NCBI GenBank assembly: GCA_965232615.1
Contig: OZ246985.1
Location: 2,108,001 to 2,172,000, forward strand
Reading direction: 5' to 3'
DNA length: 64,000 nt
Source of the DNA: UBA2779 sp965232615
GTDB taxonomy: Bacteria; Spirochaetota; Spirochaetia; DSM-2461
Each line of letters begins with the position of its first letter. The stretch's first letter is position 1. Positions 1-8,535 of this stretch are shown one piece after another. A program made the translations under genes and the position numbers. A model generated the notes under the pieces. The model had not been told where the DNA came from and did no database searches. It worked only from the letters and a program-made list of their open reading frames with translations.

Positions 1-1198
1 GCAGAAACAATGGCTGATGACCGGTGGTGTAAAAAAAAACAATGTCCATTTGACAAAGGGATGGATAGGCGGGAACAGTATTTCTTCTCCTGATGAAATT
101 AAGGAAAGCTTGAAATTCCTAAAAAAAGAAAAGATAAAACTGGACTGGTTTGCCATTAATTCTGGTTTTGCGGGGGATTTTGACGACTGGATACAACCAA
201 CCGATCAATACCAGATAAAAATGAATACGGCTGCCCGTTATATCAATGATGCACAGCTTGTTCCAGGAATTCGTTTCTCCCCATTTCTGGTATCCCGGAA
301 TTCGAGAATTGCAGAGGAACAAAAGGAATGGCTGGTACATACAGAAAAAGGGTCGCCTGTCATAAAAAAGAACTGTATTGATAATAAAGCATGCTGCATC
401 CTGGACGCAACAAATCCCGGAGTTAATAATCATATTTTGAACATACTCACTGTAATGAAGAATCAATGGGGCTTTCATGCTTTCGTGCTTGACAACATCA
501 CTGACCTGACTATTCCCGGCAAACGGGCAAACAATACTCTCAGCCCTGGAGGACTTGTTTCGAGAGTAGTTAAACTCATAAGAAAAACTCTTGGGAATGA
601 CGTTCTTCTGGTTGGCATGAAATCTCCATTGCTATCTGCCACAGGCATGTGGGATATTCAAACCATTGTCAATGAGATAAAACTGACTCTTCCCGAAAAA
701 GCCCTGATCAATATCGCTTCATCGATGATCCACCGAGCTGGATGGAATAAAGGTGCATGGCTCAACGCATCGGGGCCGATGCCTATTGAACTGTTCAGCA
801 GCACTGACCGCTGCTCCAGAAACATGTTGAGGGATGCCATACCTTTATCCGCCGGATCAGTGCTTTTAAGCGGAGACCCCAGGTTCCTGGATAAGAACAC
901 CAGCAGCAATATTAGAAATTTCATGGCTATGTTCGAAAAATGCCGCAATGGAAGTATCCTGATTGGAAACCAGTCAGGAGGAGGAAGAAAAAAGGTACTG
1001 GTTGTGAGAAATAGTTGTGGTTGGCTTGCTCTATTTAATTTTTCTCCTGATAAAACAACTGTCTGCCTGAGCCGTAGTACACTCAAGAAGGAGCTTGGCA
1101 TCATCTCTCCCCTCTCCGCTGAGGACAGAACACTTCTTGACAGTCAGGAGATACATCTTGCTCTACCTCCCTGGGGACACCGATTGTTGAAAGGATGA
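1..1198 (+). CDS. GH36 (melibiase)-like protein, 5'-truncated by window edge
   Basis: The reading frame is open to the first base of the window, so the ATG at 17 is probably internal and the N-terminal part lies outside. The visible part resembles the TIM-barrel domain of GH36 alpha-galactosidases: a GW...I..S.DEI.E.L.FL...K..LDWF strand-helix unit, then the 'LVPGIRFSPFLVSRNSR' segment that matches the usual 'PGIW.APF.V...S' motif, then GFHAFVLDN in the place of the nucleophile strand KLDFL. Later landmarks are HRAGWNKGAWLNASGPM and SAGSVLLSGDPRFLD. Several canonical positions differ: the usual DDGYQ is NSGFA and the usual WLNDPD is WLNASG. Catalysis is therefore doubtful. Its stop overlaps the next gene by 4 nt (ATGA), which suggests coupled translation. 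Family assignment is by motif memory, not by search. Confidence 0.7.
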   Translation, partial: QKQWLMTGGVKKNNVHLTKGWIGGNSISSPDEIKESLKFLKKEKIKLDWFAINSGFAGDFDDWIQPTDQYQIKMNTAARYINDAQLVPGIRFSPFLVSRNSRIAEEQKEWLVHTEKGSPVIKKNCIDNKACCILDATNPGVNNHILNILTVMKNQWGFHAFVLDNITDLTIPGKRANNTLSPGGLVSRVVKLIRKTLGNDVLLVGMKSPLLSATGMWDIQTIVNEIKLTLPEKALINIASSMIHRAGWNKGAWLNASGPMPIELFSSTDRCSRNMLRDAIPLSAGSVLLSGDPRFLDKNTSSNIRNFMAMFEKCRNGSILIGNQSGGGRKKVLVVRNSCGWLALFNFSPDKTTVCLSRSTLKKELGIISPLSAEDRTLLDSQEIHLALPPWGHRLLKG

Positions 1199-2151
1199 AA
1201 TTTTCCGGTCTTGATGAAGCGGCTCTTGGTCCACGTCTTGGACCATTCTGTGCTGGACAGATTGAGTTTATCGGAGAGAAGGATTGTTCCCTGTCAACCG
1301 ATCTCTACGACTCCCTGAAAGACTCCATTGTTTCCGAAAATGATGGCAGTTGCAGGATTGTAGTCAACGACAGTAAAAAGATGTACAGCCCGGGACAGGG
1401 AATTCGGAACCTGGAACATGGTGTCGGTGTATTTCTTGAGTTGGCCGGGATTAACTTCCCATATAATTTGCATGATATGGTTTCCACTCTCTGTCCCCCT
1501 GAGGATTGTAAGGAAATGAAGGGCAGTCCATGGTTTGAGGTTTGCAGTCGCCTGGTCCTTCCGATGTCGGATATCGATGCAGGCCGGATTAAACGAGATG
1601 CGATGATGGTTGAGCAGAATATGAAGTCTGTGAATATCAGGTTTCTGCGACCCAAACTTCGCTTTGTTACGGCAAAATCCTTCAATGAACTCATCGTATC
1701 ACATCAGGGTAAATCTCATGCTGTACGTTCAGTCCTCCACCGTCTCCTCTCCCATGGAGTGAATCTCCATGACTCAGCACCAGGGCGGTTAACCATAGAC
1801 AGACAGGGTGGTCGACGGTATTACAGGGATTGGTTATCTGAACTATTCGCGGGTATACCAATAAGGATTATCGAAGAAGGTTCCATACGATCAACTTACA
1901 TGGTAGGAAACCTGCACATTGAGTTTCTTGTCTCTGCTGACAGCAAACGGTTGGAAACGGCCATAGCTTCCATGTTCGCCAAGTATTTAAGAGAGGCTGG
2001 CATGTTCAGTTTTAACCACTGGTGGAGTGAAAGAATCATTGGTATCCGTCCTACAGCCGGTTATCCACAGGATGCAGATCGATTCATTCAAAATCTAGAA
2101 GAAGCCGGTCAATTACCCCAGAATAAGGACTTACTCATCCGGCGATTATAA
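1195..2151 (+). CDS. RNase HII-like (type 2 RNase H fold) protein
   Basis: 318 aa. The N-terminus GLDEAALGPRLGP matches the RNase HII/HIII signature GIDEAGRGPLxGP, and VNDSKKM matches the DSKKL element that follows it in that family. Near the C-terminus, ADSKRLETAIASMFAKYLRE corresponds to the 'GDAKS...AASI.AK..RD' helix of RNase HII. The four acidic positions expected for two-metal catalysis can be placed at D7, E8, D202 (in LTIDRQGG) and D249. The distance between the first pair and D202 is much longer than in a usual RNase HII of about 200 aa, so there is a large insertion. It overlaps the upstream gene by 4 nt and is convergent with tsaB. It could process RNA/DNA hybrids, or be a specialised paralogue of unknown substrate. 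Confidence 0.65.
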   Translation: MKFSGLDEAALGPRLGPFCAGQIEFIGEKDCSLSTDLYDSLKDSIVSENDGSCRIVVNDSKKMYSPGQGIRNLEHGVGVFLELAGINFPYNLHDMVSTLCPPEDCKEMKGSPWFEVCSRLVLPMSDIDAGRIKRDAMMVEQNMKSVNIRFLRPKLRFVTAKSFNELIVSHQGKSHAVRSVLHRLLSHGVNLHDSAPGRLTIDRQGGRRYYRDWLSELFAGIPIRIIEEGSIRSTYMVGNLHIEFLVSADSKRLETAIASMFAKYLREAGMFSFNHWWSERIIGIRPTAGYPQDADRFIQNLEEAGQLPQNKDLLIRRL

Positions 2152-2173
2152 TCGATGAAGATTACCCGGATTT

Positions 2174-2872
2174 TCAAACAGATTGCCAGTCTTCACCGAG
2201 AAGTTTTTCTTCTGCGTCAGATCGTCGTATGTATACCGGGCCAAGATCACCAGGATCACCACCACCATCCCTGTCATACAAATGACATGCCATTTCTATC
2301 ATGAACCTGCCCCTCGAAGAATCGAACAGGGGATCAATGATGACCCTTTCTTTTCCTTCAGCCAGGTGAGCATCAGGACCTGTTATCAGTATCGATTCAT
2401 CAATTGGAAGAGAGTCCAGAAATTGTGATAGATCAATATCATTATCATCCATAAGACGTTTTCCATTCTGAAAGGCGGCAGCATACACTCTGTTCCTTCC
2501 AGCATTCATTACAGGAACAACAACTCCCGGCCAGTATTCCCGGCCTGTGGCCAGTAATGGTAATGCAGGAACAGCTTTTAGATCACAATTAGCTCCTCTG
2601 GCAATACCTTTGGCGGTTGCCATTCCGATACGCAAACTTGTGAACGAACCAGGTCCTGCGGAACAGACGACAAGATCGAGATTTTTCGGTGAAATACTGG
2701 AATTATTAACGAGGAATTCTACTGCCGGCATAAGAGTTTCGGCGTGCTGAAGCCCGGTATCGATGTAAAATTCTCTATAATTTCCATCAGCAAGAAGGCC
2801 GACTGACAGTATTCTACCTGAACTATCTAAAGCCAGGATATTCCATTGCTTATTATTGTACACCTCATCCAC
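2174..2872 (-). CDS. tsaB: tRNA threonylcarbamoyladenosine biosynthesis protein TsaB
   Basis: 232 aa, usual length for TsaB (YeaZ). TsaB is the non-catalytic ASKHA partner of TsaD in making t6A37 on ANN-decoding tRNAs. Recognisable parts are ILALDSSGR at the N-terminus, LQHAETLMPAVEFLV, and the diagnostic CSAGPGSFTSLRIGMATAKGIA segment, followed by VPALPLLA and the GPVYIRRSDAE C-terminal motif. The start is a GTG at 2872 with AGGAG nine bases upstream. It ends 22 bases from the convergent RNase HII-like gene. tsaD, tsaC and tsaE are not in the window. Confidence 0.92.
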   Translation of the reverse strand: MDEVYNNKQWNILALDSSGRILSVGLLADGNYREFYIDTGLQHAETLMPAVEFLVNNSSISPKNLDLVVCSAGPGSFTSLRIGMATAKGIARGANCDLKAVPALPLLATGREYWPGVVVPVMNAGRNRVYAAAFQNGKRLMDDNDIDLSQFLDSLPIDESILITGPDAHLAEGKERVIIDPLFDSSRGRFMIEMACHLYDRDGGGDPGDLGPVYIRRSDAEEKLLGEDWQSV

Positions 2873-2892
2873 AGAGATTCACTCCTATTGTA

Positions 2893-3987
2893 TCAGCCAA
2901 TTCCATAGAATAAGGCATTGATTTTATTGAGATTTTTAGCTGTAATTTTGGTGAACATGATATTCTTAATGCATCTCCTTCGTGCATTGGATCTGAAGTT
3001 TTTAACCTTTCCGAATACTTCAACTCTCTCATCATTTCTGAGAAGGGTTATTTCCATTTTAATGAGAGTCCCTGTAATCACTCTGTGACAACTCTCAATT
3101 GTGCATCCTCCAGGAGAGATTTCAATTGTGTGCCCAGTCATCTTGTTTTTAGTATCCACTACCGCTTGACTAACCTTTTTACGCTTGCGTCCTGATTCAA
3201 TTACTCTAACCTGGTAGAATGTACACCGGCACCTTAGTTTTCTTCGAGTGTGTATTCTTTGCTCATTCGCGAGAATTCCAGTCCCATGATGAAGCATGAG
3301 AACATCTCTACCATCTATTTGCATAATGCCGAGGGTCCTGGAATCAAGGATGAATTTTTTGTTGTCTTCATGAATATGAATTGTTACCCGGGTATTTTTG
3401 CCCGTCAATTTTCTATACACGCTTTGATCCAGATCAATACCGAGAAATTCCTTTGTGTTCAATGAAACAGGCATCTCCATCCTGGATTCCTGTTCTTTTT
3501 TCGTTCTCAATATTATTGTAATGTATTCCCCTATTTTAATTTGTGTTGAGGATATTTTCAGTTTTTTTCTTTTTGCATAATGCTCGACTTTCTGGATAAT
3601 TCGATATAGATCAAGTTTTTGTTTTTCAATTGTGAGTTCATTCTGGTGCATCGAAGAGAATTTGATAAGTGCTTTCCCTATGGTGTTAACCAGGATAGGA
3701 GATGGTATCAATAGATTGAAGGGGTGTTTTATATTGAATAATGAAATACAGGTTTCGAGAAGACGAATCTGATTCATACTCAGCCCTATAGTTAAAGCTT
3801 CTCGACGAAAAGCTCTGCGTTTGTATTTCTTTCCATATTTATTCCTGTTTCTCCAGGTAGCAAAACGGTTGACTATCGCAAGGACAAGAACCAGTGCAAT
3901 GGTTATTCCTCCCATTATCACCAATGAACGCCAGCTTGATTCAGTTTGAAAATATATCGTTGACTGTAGTAATACGATGTGATTCAA
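2893..3987 (-). CDS. Membrane-anchored PilZ-domain protein
   Basis: 364 aa. One transmembrane segment lies near the N-terminus (SLVIMGGITIALVLVLAIV, about residues 22-40), followed by a basic stretch and a central region of unknown fold. The C-terminal third looks like a PilZ domain: RRKLRCR supplies the RxxxR-type arginines and IEISPGGC the (D/N)xSxxG-type motif that bind cyclic di-GMP. The start is taken as the TTG at 3987, which overlaps the stop of the preceding gene (TTGA), so it looks translationally coupled to the fliD block. Known PilZ proteins in motility loci act as c-di-GMP-dependent brakes or regulators; that role here is inferred from context only. Confidence 0.6.
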   Translation of the reverse strand: MNHIVLLQSTIYFQTESSWRSLVIMGGITIALVLVLAIVNRFATWRNRNKYGKKYKRRAFRREALTIGLSMNQIRLLETCISLFNIKHPFNLLIPSPILVNTIGKALIKFSSMHQNELTIEKQKLDLYRIIQKVEHYAKRKKLKISSTQIKIGEYITIILRTKKEQESRMEMPVSLNTKEFLGIDLDQSVYRKLTGKNTRVTIHIHEDNKKFILDSRTLGIMQIDGRDVLMLHHGTGILANEQRIHTRRKLRCRCTFYQVRVIESGRKRKKVSQAVVDTKNKMTGHTIEISPGGCTIESCHRVITGTLIKMEITLLRNDERVEVFGKVKNFRSNARRRCIKNIMFTKITAKNLNKINALFYGIG

Positions 3988-4847
3988 GATACAGTTTCTC
4001 CAGCAACAGCCAATAGGTTTGGCAGTTCAATGAGAAAAGGCTTAATCTCATACTCCAGTATATCTCCGATAAGAACAGTATCGTTAGTTTTCAAAGCCTC
4101 TTCCAATTCGGCTAACATGTTATTCATTTCCTTATTCAATTTAGTCGAAGTATCCTTTTTTTCCATCCAGACTAAACATCGCATGAAAACCTGGAGTGAC
4201 TCTACTAAATGAATTATGGCAGCCATTGCCACTTTGTCTTTACCAGTTTGAAGTTGAATGGCCACTTCATCAAGTTTTTCTGCAAATTCAGCAAGGTTTG
4301 CGACAATCTTATCCATTTGCTTCTCAGGAGTAACAAGCTCTACAAGGTAATTCTCAATGACACTGTTCAGCTGAGAAATCTCAACTCCAATTTCCTCTGG
4401 TTTACATTCAATTTCTTCATCATTCACAAATACAGAATCAAGTGTTTTACATATATCTGGCCGCACACTCCTGCCAATGATTTCGAACAGTACGGAACGC
4501 ATTTCTTCATAAGATTCAGAAAATTCACTCAGTGATTTTTGATCATTCTTATTCAAAGCTTCATTCAGAAGAATTAAGTAATTCTGGGCATATTCAAGGA
4601 AATGTATTTGATATTCACGGTTGCTGATGGATTCAATCTGCAGTTTTTGTACAGTATCTATTGATCGGTCAAACAACTGATCACCGGTCAGGGTTGCTTC
4701 ATCAACCTGTATGGAATTGATTCTCATATCTGCTTTTTCAAGCCATGTAAAAATACCTTTCAAAACCTCACCAATAGTTTTTTCATTCTCCAATTCATAA
4801 TCAATTTTCTGTCCATTGATTACAATTTCCATATCAGGACGACTCAT
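3984..4847 (-). CDS. Unknown helical protein downstream of fliD
   Basis: 287 aa, no family recognised. The N-terminus (MEIVINGQKIDYELENEKTI) looks like a small beta-grasp-type start; most of the rest is predicted helical and acidic, with no signal peptide and no membrane segment. It has a strong AAGGAGG ribosome site placed inside the end of fliD and overlaps the fliD stop by 4 nt; its own end overlaps the PilZ gene. The tight coupling to fliD suggests a flagellar role. A FliS export chaperone often sits directly after fliD, and none was recognised here, so a chaperone-like function is possible but unproven. Confidence 0.75.
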   Translation of the reverse strand: MSRPDMEIVINGQKIDYELENEKTIGEVLKGIFTWLEKADMRINSIQVDEATLTGDQLFDRSIDTVQKLQIESISNREYQIHFLEYAQNYLILLNEALNKNDQKSLSEFSESYEEMRSVLFEIIGRSVRPDICKTLDSVFVNDEEIECKPEEIGVEISQLNSVIENYLVELVTPEKQMDKIVANLAEFAEKLDEVAIQLQTGKDKVAMAAIIHLVESLQVFMRCLVWMEKKDTSTKLNKEMNNMLAELEEALKTNDTVLIGDILEYEIKPFLIELPNLLAVAGETVS

Positions 4848-6886
4848 CTGTTGCCTCCTTGTTGACGGCTGAAATTATCCAATTCTCTGGAACTGTTTTC
4901 CAGTTGATTCAGCATTGCTTCCATTGTTCCATATTGACGCTTCATTTCTGCTTCATAATCCTTCAAGTATTCTTCGTAGTCAGCAATCTCTTCCCTGGTA
5001 TCATTCAGCCGTTTATCTATCCCTGCTATACGATTGCTCGCTAATCCACCTGTCTGTGTAAGAGGAGTTAAATATCTATCTAATGACTTTGCAACTCCAG
5101 CATCAATAATCAAATCACCAGATGTGTCATTTCCAAATAACTCCTTGACTTCATCCATTCTCATGCTGAGAGAAGAGTCAAGTTTCTCTTCATCAATTTC
5201 CAGATAACCTCGCAATTTTGAAAAGTCGATTGAATTTCCTGAATTGCTGGAAGAGGCATTTGTAGATATACCAATCTGTGCTAAAAGGGAAAGATCATTT
5301 CCAGCACCTGTCGTATGGGGACTACTAATAATCGTTTGGAGACGGTTTCTTATCTGGTTAAGAGAAGTATCACCTCGAAAACGTCCCAGCTGTTCTTCCA
5401 TTTGAACCCTCTGCTCATCATCAAGCCAGGATAATTCTTCCACAATTTTTTTATCATGACTCGTAAGAACCAGGAGCCTTGTCAACAGCTGATTATAGGA
5501 AAAAACAAACCTGATAATGCTGTCTTTTGCCACTTCACCATCTGGTTCAATGGTAAGATCTATTGCTTCTGAAGAAGGTCGTTTCAGATGAAATGTCACA
5601 CCCTCAACAAGGTCATCAATCATATTGGAAGATCTTGTCGCTTCAATTCCTCTAAACTCGATTATGGCATCAGCAGCGGTGCTTGTCATCCTGGTTGGTT
5701 CAAGATCGCCATGTCTGGAAGGATCAAAAATCCGGATGTTTTTAATCTCCAATGAGCGATGAGTATTGTCATTCTCAATAAGTATGGCGGACATATCATT
5801 GGGTAATCCGGCTTTCTCAACTCTGACAGTTTTATATTCTGTACTTCTGGAAATCGGTGGCAGCAGCTCTGAAGTCCTTTGTCCTTCAGCTTTGAAAACA
5901 TCCCAGTCATCGACAATTACCGGTGGTGACCATTCCTTGACAGATGAAGGAAGTTCAACACGGCCTGAATGTCCCGCGATAGTAATCCCCTGATACTGAC
6001 CACTGGGTCCACCCGGCCACAATGGTCCTGGTGGATCAGGAGGTACAGGTTCCTGGTCCCTGTCAATCTCATGAGTTCTGTATTCATATTCCAGCACCAT
6101 TCCATTTTCAACGGAAACTGTTTCATCGAAAGGAACTCTCAGTGATGTTTCCGGCTGTATGAATATACTTCCATTATTCACTTTTACGCTTTGCATATCT
6201 ACCGGGGAACCTGAAACTGTTAAAAGCTTACCTGATAAGTTCTCAGGAGTCACTCGTCCTTCCAGGGCAGGAGAAACCCGCACCATATCTGTTTCAAGTG
6301 CCAGATCTCGAGCATCATTGAGAAATTGAATTCGATTGGAGGAACCAGGAGGAATGGCCTCTATCATCATAACCTGTGTATTTCTGGTATCACGAACGGT
6401 GGCCGCTTTTACCAGCCCAACACCCTTGTCTGTAAGCCGTTTGGTGAAATCTTCCAGAGTTCCCCCTCTGTATTGCAGAGTGACTGATTCTTCACCAACT
6501 TTATAGGTGTATTGACCACCCTTAACCCGGAAAGCCTTATCCAATGAGGGAGTAACAAAACGATCTGAAGATGCTATCTGTTTGACAGTGATAGAATAAG
6601 TATCATTAGCAGCGGTACGGCCAGCAGTTGCCGTTAGAATACTTTCATTTGAACTGATAACCTTTTTCTCTGTGAAAGGATTTTCGAAACCATAGAGACT
6701 CTTTGAAGCTCTCTGGAGAACACCCAGTTCACGGCTGATCTGCTGCCATGTTAATTGAGTTGCATTGAGTTCTTCAACCTCGGCTTCCATTCGGGTGAGA
6801 CGAACACGTTCAGCATTCACCAAGTCTTCAACAAGCTTTTCAGTATTATACTTGGAAGAAACCCCAGGAATACTCATATCAGACAC
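4844..6886 (-). CDS. fliD: Flagellar hook-associated protein 2 (filament cap) FliD
   Basis: 680 aa. FliD forms the cap at the filament tip that helps flagellin fold; in spirochaetes the filament lies in the periplasm. The N-terminus MSIPGVSSKYNTEKLVEDLVNAERVRL is typical of the FliD N-terminal domain, and the central TAANDTYSITVKQIASSDRFVT segment is the usual region that follows. The C-terminus (residues about 600-680) is a long heptad-rich helix with LDGS-like spacing (LSLLAQIGISTN, GYLEIDEEKLDSSL, VKELFGND), as expected for the FliD C-terminal domain. The start is the GTG at 6886 with GGAAG five to six bases upstream. It lies downstream of flaG. Confidence 0.93.
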   Translation of the reverse strand: MSDMSIPGVSSKYNTEKLVEDLVNAERVRLTRMEAEVEELNATQLTWQQISRELGVLQRASKSLYGFENPFTEKKVISSNESILTATAGRTAANDTYSITVKQIASSDRFVTPSLDKAFRVKGGQYTYKVGEESVTLQYRGGTLEDFTKRLTDKGVGLVKAATVRDTRNTQVMMIEAIPPGSSNRIQFLNDARDLALETDMVRVSPALEGRVTPENLSGKLLTVSGSPVDMQSVKVNNGSIFIQPETSLRVPFDETVSVENGMVLEYEYRTHEIDRDQEPVPPDPPGPLWPGGPSGQYQGITIAGHSGRVELPSSVKEWSPPVIVDDWDVFKAEGQRTSELLPPISRSTEYKTVRVEKAGLPNDMSAILIENDNTHRSLEIKNIRIFDPSRHGDLEPTRMTSTAADAIIEFRGIEATRSSNMIDDLVEGVTFHLKRPSSEAIDLTIEPDGEVAKDSIIRFVFSYNQLLTRLLVLTSHDKKIVEELSWLDDEQRVQMEEQLGRFRGDTSLNQIRNRLQTIISSPHTTGAGNDLSLLAQIGISTNASSSNSGNSIDFSKLRGYLEIDEEKLDSSLSMRMDEVKELFGNDTSGDLIIDAGVAKSLDRYLTPLTQTGGLASNRIAGIDKRLNDTREEIADYEEYLKDYEAEMKRQYGTMEAMLNQLENSSRELDNFSRQQGGNR

Positions 6887-6943
6887 TAAAGCTTCCTTCG
6901 AGGCCCTGTAACAACACTACAAAGCATCGAAACAGGCCTATTA

Positions 6944-7279
6944 TCAGATTTCCTTGTCGAAAAGAATTCCCAATATGCGTCCTATATGATCATGAACCGA
7001 TTGAATTTCCTTAGAGGGAATTTCTTTGATAACTTTATCGGTATCCTTGTCAATGATTCTGACGACGAAGTAACCCATTTCATCCTTTATATCATATTTG
7101 ATACGAGTATTACGAATTGCTTTATCTAAAGCAGCTTTCAACTTGACTCTGTCTTGAGTCAAGGTATTATGAGTTTTTTTTGCTTTACTGGTCAGTGTTT
7201 TTTTTGATTGATCCACCTGACCCTGGATCACTCCGGTCTTACCTGGTGTTACAGCATTGTTGAGGTGCACAACTTCCAT
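6944..7279 (-). CDS. flaG: FlaG family flagellar protein
   Basis: 111 aa with the start moved to the ATG at 7279. An ATG at 7300 is in frame, but the bases between the two form an AAGGAGG ribosome site, so the downstream ATG is the likely one. The C-terminal half (YDIKDEMGYFVVRIIDKDTDKVIKEIPSKEI) is the FlaG domain, with its V..VD..TGEVIRQIP-like pattern. FlaG proteins influence filament length and are often encoded beside fliD, as here. The gene sits just after the terminator of the first flagellin and leads into fliD. Confidence 0.88.
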   Translation of the reverse strand: MEVVHLNNAVTPGKTGVIQGQVDQSKKTLTSKAKKTHNTLTQDRVKLKAALDKAIRNTRIKYDIKDEMGYFVVRIIDKDTDKVIKEIPSKEIQSVHDHIGRILGILFDKEI

Positions 7280-7305
7280 GTTGTCCTCCTTGATTTTCAA
7301 TTCTC

Positions 7306-7345
7306 AAAAAAGGGCATCTCAGGGAGGGACGCGTCCCCCCTGAGA
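7306..7345 (-). terminator. Rho-independent terminator after flagellin 1
   Basis: On the minus strand a GC-rich stem (TCTCAGGG.../...CCCTGAGA, one bulge, about 14 bp) is followed directly by six T residues. It lies about 70 bases after the flagellin stop and before flaG, so the flagellin is expected to be a monocistronic message. Confidence 0.8.
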
Positions 7346-7412
7346 ATTCCTGATGGAAAAGATGACGTCCAGTTCTCTCTTCCATCTGCATGGACAGATA
7401 TTCAGCCGAACT

Positions 7413-8267
7413 CTACCCCAATAGTTGAAGCACGGATTGAGACCGTATGTTCGCCTGTGCCAGTAAAGACATACCAGCCTGGTTTAAAATCGCATTCTTT
7501 GTGTACTCCACAACCTTAGATGCCATATTGGTATCTCTGATCTGGGACTCTGCTGCCTGAATATTTTCAGAGGCAATCGCGATTCCCTTTGAAGCCATTT
7601 CGAAACGATTCTGATAAGCGCCAAGTTCAGCTCTTTGCTTGTTGACAGATTTCATAGCATCATCAATTAAGCCGATAGCACGGTTTGCTACTTCTATAGT
7701 TGAAATAGAAATAGTTCCACCCACACCCTGTTCAGCAGTCAGGCCAAGAGCCTGTGCTGTCATTGTTGCAATAGCGAATCGCTCCGCCTGATCCATATTG
7801 GGACCAACCTGAATCTGCATGAAGTCGCCTGTGACGGATGTTGATGAAAAACGTCCGGTAAGCATGTTCATTCCATTAAACTGAGCATGAGATGCAACAC
7901 GGTCGATTTCATCAACGAGTTGAGAAACTTCAACCTGAATCTGCATTCGGTCTTCTGAGGAATAAACCCCGTTTGCTGACTGAACTGACAATTCCCTGAC
8001 TCTCTGAAGAATATCTTGAGTTTCCTGTAGATATCCTTCCGTTGTCTGTATGAATGACACTCCACTTTCAATGTTTCTTTCCGCCTGATTCAGACCACGA
8101 ATTTGACTTCGCATCTTCTCACTGACAGATAACCCGGAAGCATCATCACCGGCCTTGTTTATTCTCAAACCACTGACTAATTGCTCCAGTGCTCTGGATG
8201 TAGATTTGCTTGAAACTGCAACTTGCCTATTCGCATTGATGGCACTCATGTTGTGATTGATAATCAT
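7413..8267 (-). CDS. flaB: Flagellin, FlaB-type core protein (copy 1)
   Basis: 284 aa. It is the structural subunit of the periplasmic flagellar filament core. The N-terminal domain MIINHNMSAINANRQ...SGLRINKAGDDASGLSVSEKMRSQIRGLNQAERN and the C-terminal NRFEMASKGIAIASENIQAAESQIRDTNMA...LAQANIRSQSVLQLLG are typical of spirochaetal FlaB. There is almost no variable D2/D3 region, as in other FlaB proteins. The ATG at 8267 is preferred over the frame-open codon at 8303 because AAGGAGGG lies five bases upstream and the family begins with MIINHN. A CsrA-type hairpin sits in the leader. A second flagellin gene lies upstream. Confidence 0.95.
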   Translation of the reverse strand: MIINHNMSAINANRQVAVSSKSTSRALEQLVSGLRINKAGDDASGLSVSEKMRSQIRGLNQAERNIESGVSFIQTTEGYLQETQDILQRVRELSVQSANGVYSSEDRMQIQVEVSQLVDEIDRVASHAQFNGMNMLTGRFSSTSVTGDFMQIQVGPNMDQAERFAIATMTAQALGLTAEQGVGGTISISTIEVANRAIGLIDDAMKSVNKQRAELGAYQNRFEMASKGIAIASENIQAAESQIRDTNMASKVVEYTKNAILNQAGMSLLAQANIRSQSVLQLLG

Positions 8268-8293
8268 ATTCCCTCCTTGATATGGGACGATTC

Positions 8294-8307
8294 GGGCATC
8301 CATGCCC
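8294..8307 (-). promoter_or_regulatory. CsrA-type hairpin in flagellin 1 leader
   Basis: The sense strand reads GGGCATGGATGCCC: a GGGC/GCCC stem presenting AUGGAU in a hexaloop, which fits the ANGGA core of CsrA sites. It lies 27 bases upstream of the start codon; the ribosome site also contains AAGGA, giving a second potential contact. csrA and fliW are encoded at 55458-56137. Binding is inferred. Confidence 0.5.
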
Positions 8308-8388
8308 TTTATCCTCTAATCACGGGATGGGGAACCGGAAAACAATGCGCGTCATAACCGGTCTGTCCTTCTCCCGGTGGTACGAGGA

Positions 8389-8417
8389 GCTATTCCCATC
8401 AATCGGATGGGAATAGC
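8389..8417 (-). repeat. Perfect 12-bp inverted repeat between the two flagellin genes
   Basis: The arms GCTATTCCCATC and GATGGGAATAGC are perfectly complementary around a 5-base loop. No T-run follows on either strand, so it is not an ordinary terminator. It lies about 120 bases upstream of the flagellin 1 start, near where its promoter should be, and could be an operator or an mRNA leader structure. Confidence 0.6.
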
Positions 8418-8470
8418 ACACTCGCCCGTGATTAATTCAAGGAGGTGCTTTTCAAAGATCAATAAACCAG

Positions 8471-8509
8471 ATGAGAGTTATACTCCCATGTGAAGAGTAT
8501 AACTCTCAT
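8471..8509 (-). terminator. Probable terminator after flagellin 2
   Basis: A perfect 15-bp stem (ATGAGAGTTATACTC with its complement) surrounds a 9-base loop, starting 27 bases after the flagellin 2 stop. The T-tract after it is weak (TTTATT), so efficiency is uncertain. Confidence 0.6.
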
Positions 8510-8535
8510 AAGAGAATACTTCAAGTCTTTTTTCT

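Noticed and set aside
8436..8447. AAGGAGGTG on the plus strand between the flagellin genes
   Set aside because: No start codon lies at a useful distance, and it falls within the leader region of the opposite strand.
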